Below, piece by piece: positions 1 through 5,189 of a stretch of 5,189 bases of DNA. The DNA is from an uncultured Flavobacteriales bacterium (GTDB lineage Bacteria > Bacteroidota > Bacteroidia > Flavobacteriales_E > Vicingaceae), in contig CALALS010000023.1 of assembly GCA_937925525.1 (NCBI GenBank), positions 1 through 5,189 of the forward strand, given 5' to 3'. The translations under genes were made by a program, and so were the position numbers. The notes under the pieces were generated by a model. The model worked only from the letters and a program-made list of their open reading frames with translations, ran no database searches and was not told the origin of the DNA. How positions within the stretch are numbered: position 1 is the stretch's first letter; each line of letters begins with the position of its first letter.

Positions 1-2485
1 TTCCATTATTACCCGAATCATCTGTATTTTGATTGTAGATAGTGGCTTCTGCATTGGCTAGTAATATGCCGGAACGATGAAGCAGGTTACTAACCATGGC
101 AGACTTTTCTATCCCAAATACTTTATCAGCTTTTACAAAGCTAACATCAGAAAAGAAGAAGCCGTGAGTGGCGATATGTAAAATTCTGGCATCAGCATTT
201 TTAACTTTTTCTTCGCTGGCTTCTGTTTCTAGATATTCATTTACTTTATATCCTGATTTTTGAAGCATTGCTTTTAAAGTCTCTGCTTCTTTTTTGGTTC
301 CGGGTAATGGAGGAATAGCATCTTTATTACCATAATAAGGAAAACCTAAAATGGTAGCGTTTTTAACCAAGGATTTATCTTTCTTATTTTTTATCGATAA
401 AATTTCCTTGCCATTAGCAATCATTACTATGTTGTATTTATCCAGAAGATATTGTTTACCATTGTTTAGTGTATTTAAACTAATCATATTGTAAATACCG
501 TCCGGTGATACGTAAACAGTTTTCTTATTAGCAAATCTTTCATCAATGGGTTGCCAAAAGTAGGTATATGATTCTTCGTCTAACCTTGCATTTTGCATCC
601 TTTTTCGATATTCGGGAAAGTAGATGGTATCCATTTCGTAGCTATTTGTAAAGCTTACAAATTGGGGCTTAGGATTGTCTTTTGTTAGTATGATAGCGGC
701 ATATTTTGGAGTTTGGGTTATGATTTTGTCAAAGTAGTTGTAGTAAATTAAATCAACATATGCTTCATCTGAGTTTAAAGAACTATAAATGTCTTTATAA
801 TTTACATCTTTATTTGAGTAGGCAGAACTAAATTGCTCTGAAGCAATGGTCATGTCTTTTTCTAAGTTGTTTACAACATCTTCCAGTGAGTCTAAGTTGA
901 TGTTTTCTTCTTCTAGCTCAGACTTTGAAAGTGTATAAAGAAAAGCTAAGTATTCTTTTTTTGTTAGCCAATAGGAGTATTGCTCAATCAGTTTTTTATC
1001 TCCGCTGTTTAAGATAGCTTGCTTGGTTTTATTGGAAGAATTAAGGATTAATGCCTTAGCGTTTAGCTGAAGGTTTAGAGATTTTTCCACTAAATCCGGG
1101 TTAGTTTGAGCGTTTTGAAATGCAAAAGAGTAGAAGGTGTGTAGTCTTGGCCTGGTTTTATCCCAGAATTTTGTTTTTTCTTTTTCACTCATATATGGGA
1201 AATAATCATCAATTACACTGAGTGTTTTGTCCACTAAAAAGCCAAACAAGAATTTAGCTGAGTCAACTTCTTCTTTTTTCCATTTTACAACAGCATAATT
1301 CTCAACTGATTCAAGGTAGTCGGGATGATTTTCTCCCAATACTTTTTTTCGAGTTAGTAGAGCCTCTCTGCCATATTTTTCAGCTCTTTCTATATCATCA
1401 TCTAACCTATAAAATGTACTTAAGTCGTTTATTGAAGCAGCATAAGAGGGGTGTTCTTCCCCTAATTGTTTTTTGTAGATTGAAACAGCTTTCCATAAGT
1501 GACCTTGTACTTTTCTAATTTCACCCATTTCAAGATAAAGTAAGGCTATTCCTCTTTTTAAATGGGCATAGTCAGGGTGATTAATTCCATAACGTGCTTC
1601 TTTAATCTTAATACACTCTAAATAAATTTTTTCTGCATCTTCATAGCGTTTTACTTCTTTATAAAGTATCGCAAGGTTTATTTTTAACTTGATGTAGTTG
1701 TTGGAGCGTTCACCCATTTCCTTTGCGGCTGTCTCTAAGCATTCATGCATTAACTTTTCTGCTTCTTCATATCTGCCAAGTGCTTGAAATAGCATGGCTT
1801 TATTATTTAAACTAATGGCTAAAGCAGTCTTTTCTTCCTTTTCGTATTTTCTATTTATTTCAATGGCTTGGTTGATTAGTTTTTCGGCTTCTCCATAATT
1901 CCCCATGTCTTTATTCCAAACTCCAATGTTATTAATTGAAGCCGCATGTGGCAGCGAACCATTAGCTAGTTCTTCTCTAATTTTTAGCGCTTCCTGATTA
2001 TATGTTTTTGCTTCAGAAAATCTGCCAATGCTCATATATAAAAGCCCTAGATTACTTAAAACCTGAGAATATTCTAAACCTTTATTATTTCCTTCTTCGT
2101 AAAGTTTTTTTGCTCTTAAAAAGGAGAACTCTGCAAGCCTAAAATTATTTGATGCGTAGGCAACTTCACCGGTAATATTTGCATTGGACGCTTTATTTTC
2201 ACCATTATCATCTTTGGTAAGATAATTCATCAGCACAGCTTTTTGTCGCTGCCCTTTTTCTATGGTTTCAAAAAGTGCGGTGTTGTCGGAGAATGAGATA
2301 GCATAGTTGAAGCTAGATTTTTCATATTCTTCTTTTGAAGAGCCTAGTAGTTTATCAAAGCCCATTTCTTTTACTAACTCACCCGGCTTTGCATTCCAAA
2401 TATCTTTAAGGGTTTTTAGTCCTTTTTCTTGTGCTGAAGTAATGCCTGATAATAATATTAATAGTAAGAAAGTGGTAATTCTCAT
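1..2485 (-). CDS. Exported TPR-CHAT protein (caspase-like fold), C-terminus beyond window
   Basis: 828 codons are readable from the ATG at 2485-2483; the frame stays open to the window edge, so the C-terminus is missing. Residues 1-18 form a Sec signal peptide: a short R-containing start, a hydrophobic core (FLLLILL), then a likely cut after SGITSA. No lipobox Cys is present. About six to seven TPR units follow (about 108-390). The last three carry G-x-x-H-P-x-Y linkers at H303, H345 and H387, exactly 42 residues apart, as in kinesin-light-chain-type TPRs. A helical linker (about 400-560) precedes a CHAT domain (from about 567) with PLPGTKKEA (727-735) and HIATHG (770-775). H774 is the expected catalytic His. 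The partner Cys, usually in an SACETG-like motif some tens of residues further on, lies outside the window. CHAT is a caspase/separase-like peptidase fold; substrate is unknown and activity unproven. The start is fixed by the signal peptide, 24 bases after the glycosyltransferase stop. Confidence 0.93.
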   Translation of the reverse strand, partial: MRITTFLLLILLSGITSAQEKGLKTLKDIWNAKPGELVKEMGFDKLLGSSKEEYEKSSFNYAISFSDNTALFETIEKGQRQKAVLMNYLTKDDNGENKASNANITGEVAYASNNFRLAEFSFLRAKKLYEEGNNKGLEYSQVLSNLGLLYMSIGRFSEAKTYNQEALKIREELANGSLPHAASINNIGVWNKDMGNYGEAEKLINQAIEINRKYEKEEKTALAISLNNKAMLFQALGRYEEAEKLMHECLETAAKEMGERSNNYIKLKINLAILYKEVKRYEDAEKIYLECIKIKEARYGINHPDYAHLKRGIALLYLEMGEIRKVQGHLWKAVSIYKKQLGEEHPSYAASINDLSTFYRLDDDIERAEKYGREALLTRKKVLGENHPDYLESVENYAVVKWKKEEVDSAKFLFGFLVDKTLSVIDDYFPYMSEKEKTKFWDKTRPRLHTFYSFAFQNAQTNPDLVEKSLNLQLNAKALILNSSNKTKQAILNSGDKKLIEQYSYWLTKKEYLAFLYTLSKSELEEENINLDSLEDVVNNLEKDMTIASEQFSSAYSNKDVNYKDIYSSLNSDEAYVDLIYYNYFDKIITQTPKYAAIILTKDNPKPQFVSFTNSYEMDTIYFPEYRKRMQNARLDEESYTYFWQPIDERFANKKTVYVSPDGIYNMISLNTLNNGKQYLLDKYNIVMIANGKEILSIKNKKDKSLVKNATILGFPYYGNKDAIPPLPGTKKEAETLKAMLQKSGYKVNEYLETEASEEKVKNADARILHIATHGFFFSDVSFVKADKVFGIEKSAMVSNLLHRSGILLANAEATIYNQNTDDSGNNG

Positions 2486-2489
2486 ATAG

Positions 2490-2497
2490 CAAAAGTA
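2490..2497 (-). promoter_or_regulatory. Possible Bacteroidota -7 promoter box (TACTTTTG) before the TPR-CHAT gene
   Basis: On the minus strand the 24-base gap before the TPR-CHAT gene contains TACTTTTG, an exact match to the Bacteroidota -7 consensus TAnnTTTG, ending five bases before the ATG at 2485. Transcription from it would start at or very near the ATG, giving a leaderless or nearly leaderless mRNA. I found no clear TTG/TTTG -33 element at the usual spacing upstream, and an 8-mer with two free positions can occur by chance in AT-rich DNA. It may give the TPR-CHAT gene its own promoter besides read-through from the glycosyltransferase. Confidence 0.4.
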
Positions 2498-2509
2498 GTA
2501 ATTTGTAAT

Positions 2510-3196
2510 TTAGTTTAGTAAATTGTAATACTTAGCTTTTATTTCATCCGGATGGACTCCTGATTTAAACATTTTAAAAGCAGTGTAATTCGCTTTTTGA
2601 ACTCTTAAATAGCTATTGTTTCTGTATTTTCTGGCTGACACAATAATGTCTTTTTGAATAATCTTAAATTGTTCTTTTGATTTAATTTTTTGGATAAGAT
2701 CGTATTCTTCCATTATACTATAGTACTCATCATACATACCGAGACTGAAAAATAACTCCTTTGTGATAAACAATGATTGGTCTCCTCCTCTGCAAATTAA
2801 AAAAGGAAATCGGGTCATAAAAGCATTTAGCTTTAATAAAATATTAGGAGAGTTAAATTTAAATCGATAACAACCTGCTTTATTTCCATTTTTAATCGCC
2901 TTTTGTATGTCTTCATAAAACGAAGTGGGAGGCAGCGTGTCTGCATGAACAAAATACAATACATCTCCTGTAGCTCTTTTTGCTCCAAAATTCATTTGGG
3001 CTGCTCGTGATTGAACATTTGCGCAAAAGAATTCTACCTTAAATTGCTTAACAAGTTCTTTTGTTTTATCGGTGCTGCAACCATCAACTATGATAATTTC
3101 CAGCTTTTCTTTTTGGGTAGATTGAAATAATCTGGTTAAAAGATGAGTAATATTTTCTTCTTCGTTATAGGTAGGAATAATAACAGAAAGCTTCAT
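2510..3196 (-). CDS. GT2-family glycosyltransferase, TIGR04283-like
   Basis: A complete 228-residue protein with the GT-A fold signature of family 2 glycosyltransferases. The N-terminal nucleotide-binding strand is SVIIPTYNEEENI (4-16); the next acidic motif is IIVDGCSTDKT (35-45, D38 and D43). SRAAQMNFGA (63-72) is followed by the DxD-like metal-binding region FVHADTLPP (82-90, D86). RGGDQSLF (136-143) and MEEYDL (162-167) make up the acceptor/catalytic part. The short length, RAAQMN-GA, HADT-PP and GGDQ pattern match the subfamily I know as TIGR04283, which databases label an arsenosugar-biosynthesis or rSAM/selenodomain-associated transferase; that role is family annotation, not shown here. 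There is no signal peptide or clear membrane helix, so it is probably cytoplasmic or membrane-peripheral. The start is six bases after the DUF547 stop, which indicates co-transcription and probably translational coupling. No Shine-Dalgarno is visible. Confidence 0.9.
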   Translation of the reverse strand: MKLSVIIPTYNEEENITHLLTRLFQSTQKEKLEIIIVDGCSTDKTKELVKQFKVEFFCANVQSRAAQMNFGAKRATGDVLYFVHADTLPPTSFYEDIQKAIKNGNKAGCYRFKFNSPNILLKLNAFMTRFPFLICRGGDQSLFITKELFFSLGMYDEYYSIMEEYDLIQKIKSKEQFKIIQKDIIVSARKYRNNSYLRVQKANYTAFKMFKSGVHPDEIKAKYYNLLN

Positions 3197-3202
3197 GAAA
3201 CG

Positions 3203-3940
3203 TTATTCATTTAATCCCCAGTCGTAATCCAAATATTCGACTTTTGCTTTTTCGTCAATTTTCACAGGTGAATATTGATTTACGTATTGAATAAGTGTCA
3301 TGTCTTTAGATTTAAAATCCATTCCGTACCAGTCAAATATTTTTGAAAGTTTTGGATTGGTTTTATCTACTTTATTTCTGAAAGGGTCTTTTAAGAAGTT
3401 TACTGCCTGATCTTTTAATTGAGCGTCTAACTTGCTTCCAACATAGGCTTCATTTCTTAATATCGGACAAGATTTAGAGGCACAAACCAATGCAAAATGA
3501 ACTCTTGCATCTTTATATTGCTTTCTTAGTTTTCCGTGTTCAATGTTATTTAAATCCATTTCTTCACCGTCAATGGTGATGAACTTAATATCCCAGGTGC
3601 TGTTTACAAAAGGAATTTTTCCGCCAATTTCCTTTATACTTTTTACAGGGTAGTTATCACAAATTAATCTAACGGTGTAGGCGTTATAAGCATTAATCCA
3701 ATAAGCCATGATGTCATTTTTTTTCCAATCACTTTTTGGTGGATTCTTTTCAAGCTTTCTCAAATAGCTATTTAGTTTTTCAGAATCTTGTATAAATCCT
3801 TTATAGCTTACTTTACCGCTTGGCGTAACATGTTTTTTTAATAATTCATTCCATTCTTTATGTAAATCAGTAGGAGGGGCTTGAATAAACGCAAGTGATA
3901 CGATTGCTGAAAGGAGAATAAGTAAAAAAGTTTTTTTCAT
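3203..3940 (-). CDS. Exported DUF547-domain protein
   Basis: The preferred start is the ATG at 3940, giving 245 residues. It begins MKKTFLLILLSAIVSLAF, a classic Sec signal peptide (charged start, hydrophobic core; cleavage probably around residues 18-21), with no lipobox Cys. An in-frame ATG at 3985 would add 15 residues ahead of the signal peptide, but that stretch overlaps a terminator hairpin and is probably not translated. The mature part is DUF547: AYWINAYNAYT (79-89), RVHFALVCASKSCP (146-159, with H148, C153 and C158) and DWYGMDF (203-209) are the conserved blocks, with W-N-YN and H/C-CP as the likely functional centre. DUF547 has no established biochemical role that I can state. The protein should act in the periplasm or at the surface. 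The next gene, a glycosyltransferase, starts six bases after the stop. I recall DUF547 genes near TIGR04283-type glycosyltransferases elsewhere, but cannot check this. Confidence 0.9.
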   Translation of the reverse strand: MKKTFLLILLSAIVSLAFIQAPPTDLHKEWNELLKKHVTPSGKVSYKGFIQDSEKLNSYLRKLEKNPPKSDWKKNDIMAYWINAYNAYTVRLICDNYPVKSIKEIGGKIPFVNSTWDIKFITIDGEEMDLNNIEHGKLRKQYKDARVHFALVCASKSCPILRNEAYVGSKLDAQLKDQAVNFLKDPFRNKVDKTNPKLSKIFDWYGMDFKSKDMTLIQYVNQYSPVKIDEKAKVEYLDYDWGLNE

Positions 3941-3953
3941 AAGTTGTGGTTTT

Positions 3954-3987
3954 AAAAGAAAAAATGCTTTGATTTCTCTCAGCATTT
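3954..3987 (-). terminator. Likely Rho-independent terminator between the sucC unit and the DUF547 gene
   Basis: Read on the minus strand, AAATGCT (3987-3981) pairs perfectly with AGCATTT (3968-3962) around a 12-base loop. The stem runs straight into a T-rich tail: six Ts (three shared with the stem), one C, four more Ts, ending at 3954. The stem is AT-rich, so strength may be modest. It lies about 55 bases after the mini-protein stop and just before the DUF547 start at 3940, which fits termination of the sucC unit. Only 13 bases separate the tail from the DUF547 ATG, so any DUF547 promoter must lie upstream of, or overlap, the hairpin. Confidence 0.6.
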
Positions 3988-4015
3988 AATCGATGTTGTT
4001 AAAACAATAAACGTT

Positions 4016-4031
4016 CCAAAATCAATTTTGG
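4016..4031. repeat. Short inverted repeat in the gap after the mini-protein gene
   Basis: CCAAAATCAATTTTGG has 6-7 base-pair arms (CCAAAA/TTTTGG, 4016-4021 and 4026-4031) around a 2-4 base centre. On the minus strand it lies just after the mini-protein stop at 4042 but is not followed by a T tract, so it is a poor terminator by itself. It could be an operator-like site, an mRNA 3'-end stabiliser, or chance in AT-rich DNA. The minus strand here also reads TGATTTTG (4024-4017), one mismatch from the TAnnTTTG promoter box, without a clear -33 partner. Confidence 0.3.
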
Positions 4032-4041
4032 ATTTTAATTA

Positions 4042-4122
4042 TTATTTTTTGTTTGCTTTTAAATAATAAACAACCAAACCAACTAAGGCTCCTACAATTG
4101 CTCCAATAATTATAGTTCTCAT
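4042..4122 (-). CDS. 26-residue glycine-zipper membrane mini-protein downstream of sucC
   Basis: The ATG at 4122-4120 opens a 26-codon frame ending at TAA (4044-4042). The peptide starts MRTIIIGAIVGALVG and ends LVVYYLKANKK. It is a single hydrophobic helix (about residues 4-21) with a perfect G-x-x-x-G-x-x-x-G zipper (G7, G11, G15), one Arg at the N-end and three Lys at the C-end. By the positive-inside rule the C-terminus is probably cytoplasmic. Such helices favour tight packing, so an oligomer or a membrane partner is plausible. It begins three bases after the sucC TAG stop and in the same frame, so it could be made by re-initiation or, less likely, as a read-through extension of SucC. 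I do not recognise a named family; it loosely resembles short glycine-zipper proteins such as DUF6132 or XapX types. Coding status rests on composition and position only. Confidence 0.6.
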   Translation of the reverse strand: MRTIIIGAIVGALVGLVVYYLKANKK

Positions 4123-4125
4123 AGG

Positions 4126-5189
4126 CTACGCTAATACTTCTTTTACCCTGTCGGCTGCTTCTTGAAGCAATACAGCTGAATGTACTTGTAAACCACTATT
4201 GTCAATGAGTTCTTTTGCTTCTTCAGCATTTGTTCCTTGCAAACGCACAATAATAGGAACTTTTATTTCTCCAATGTTTTTATAAGCATCTACAACTCCC
4301 TGTGCAACTCTGTCACATCTTACAATACCACCAAAAATATTTACTAAAATAGCTTTTACATTCGGGTCTTTTAAGATTATTCTAAAAGCCGTTTCTACTC
4401 TTTTTGCATCTGCGGTACCACCAACATCTAAAAAGTTTGCAGGGTCTCCACCCGAAAGTTTAATGATGTCCATAGTAGCCATAGCTAATCCGGCACCGTT
4501 TACCATACAACCAACGTTTCCGTCAAGTTTTACATAACTTAAGCCTGCTTCTCCTGCTTCAACCTCTGTTGGGTCTTCTTCATGAATGTCTCTTAATGCT
4601 GCTAAATCTTTATGACGGAATAATGCGTTATCGTCTAAATTAACTTTAGAGTCAACTGCTATTATTTTATTGTCTGAAGTTTTAAGTACAGGATTGATTT
4701 CAAATAATGATGAATCAGTTCCTTCATAGGCTTTATATAAAGCAAAAACAAATTTTACCATTTGCTTGAAAGCATCACCGCTTAACCCTAAGTTGTAGGC
4801 AATTTTACGAGCTTGAAAAGCTTGTAAGCCAACGCTTGGGTCTATCTCTTCTTTAAAAATTAAATGCGGAGTATCATGAGCAACTGTTTCAATGTCCATA
4901 CCACCTTCTGTAGAATACATAATGATGTTCTTGCCTGTAGAACGGTTTAATAAAACACTCATGTAAAACTCAGAAGTTTCACTTTCTCCCGGATAATAAA
5001 CATCTTGAGCAACCAATACTTTTCTAACAAGCTTTCCTTCCGGTCCTGTTTGAGGAGTTACTAATTGCATGCCTAATATTTTACCGGCTATTTCTTTTAC
5101 CTCATCTAACGATTTAGCCAGTTTTACACCGCCACCTTTTCCTCTTCCTCCGGCATGTATTTGGGCTTTAATTACCCACCATTGCGTTC
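4126..5189 (-). CDS. sucC: Succinyl-CoA ligase (ADP-forming) subunit beta, N-terminus beyond window
   Basis: SucC joins succinate and CoA with nucleotide hydrolysis, or runs in reverse making ATP in the TCA cycle, as a complex with SucD in the cytoplasm. The frame is open to the window edge. The ATG at 5070 is internal: 39 earlier codons (5187-5071) encode the ATP-grasp start, including KAQIHAGGRGKGGGVK. Counting from that internal Met, the metal-binding pair is N126 (FEINPV) and D140 (AVDSK), with the same 14-residue spacing as E. coli N199/D213. GNVGCMVNGAGLAM (184-197), NFLDVGGTA (212-220) and NIFGGIVRCD (244-253) form the ligase domain. With about 353 residues visible against about 390-400 in the family, roughly 35-40 N-terminal residues are missing. 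It ends in TAG, with a mini-protein frame three bases on. sucD is not downstream, unlike the E. coli sucCD arrangement; upstream cannot be seen. Confidence 0.98.
   Translation of the reverse strand, partial: TQWWVIKAQIHAGGRGKGGGVKLAKSLDEVKEIAGKILGMQLVTPQTGPEGKLVRKVLVAQDVYYPGESETSEFYMSVLLNRSTGKNIIMYSTEGGMDIETVAHDTPHLIFKEEIDPSVGLQAFQARKIAYNLGLSGDAFKQMVKFVFALYKAYEGTDSSLFEINPVLKTSDNKIIAVDSKVNLDDNALFRHKDLAALRDIHEEDPTEVEAGEAGLSYVKLDGNVGCMVNGAGLAMATMDIIKLSGGDPANFLDVGGTADAKRVETAFRIILKDPNVKAILVNIFGGIVRCDRVAQGVVDAYKNIGEIKVPIIVRLQGTNAEEAKELIDNSGLQVHSAVLLQEAADRVKEVLA

Noticed and set aside
1..2485. Link of the TPR-CHAT protein to a type III-E CRISPR (Craspase-like) system
   Set aside because: No repeat-spacer array or cas gene is in the window, and the signal peptide argues for export rather than a cytoplasmic CRISPR partner.
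2307..2489. Plus-strand 60-codon open frame
   Set aside because: It lies antisense to the start of the TPR-CHAT gene, which has a full signal peptide and clear family features. The plus-strand translation has no recognisable motif, so it is a shadow frame.
3941..3985. 15-residue N-terminal extension of the DUF547 protein
   Set aside because: It would put a charged and hydrophobic stretch before a complete signal peptide, and it overlaps a hairpin with a T tail. The start at 3940 explains the sequence better.
4016..4031. CCAAAATCAATTTTGG as the main terminator of the sucC unit
   Set aside because: The stem is short and AT-rich and no T tract follows on the minus strand; the hairpin at 3962-3987 is the better candidate.
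5068..5070. ATG at 5070 as the sucC start
   Set aside because: The frame continues upstream to the window edge with conserved SucC sequence, including the GGRGKGGG motif, so this Met is internal.

Overview
The window is AT-rich and reads as ordinary chromosome of a member of the Bacteroidota (flavobacterial or sphingobacterial type). The grounds are protein content (an exported TPR-CHAT protein, an exported DUF547 protein and a TIGR04283-like glycosyltransferase), start codons without Shine-Dalgarno sequences, and a Bacteroidota-type TAnnTTTG box. This placement is inference; no rRNA or other marker gene is present. Every gene supported lies on the minus strand, so transcription runs from high to low coordinates.

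In transcription order: (1) 5189-4126 is sucC, the succinyl-CoA ligase beta subunit, cut at its N-terminus by the window edge. (2) 4122-4042 is a 26-residue single-pass membrane mini-protein with a perfect glycine zipper. It starts three bases after the sucC amber stop and is in the same frame as sucC. (3) 4041-3941 is a non-coding gap with a likely intrinsic terminator (about 3987-3954). (4) 3940-3203 is an exported DUF547 protein. (5) 3196-2510 is a GT2 glycosyltransferase of the type annotated TIGR04283. (6) 2485-1 is a large exported TPR-CHAT protein, cut at its C-terminus by the window edge before the expected catalytic cysteine.

The layout suggests two units. One is sucC plus the mini-protein, a TCA-cycle enzyme with a membrane peptide. 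The other is DUF547, glycosyltransferase and TPR-CHAT, with gaps of 6 and 24 bases. The DUF547 and CHAT proteins both carry Sec signal peptides, so they probably act outside the cytoplasm, while the glycosyltransferase is cytoplasmic. No pathway is proven by this window.

The points most worth a second look are the in-frame mini-protein behind the sucC amber codon, and an exported caspase-like (CHAT) protein with an exact 42-residue repeat period, co-directional with DUF547 and the glycosyltransferase. No RNA genes, mobile elements, CRISPR arrays or plus-strand genes were found.
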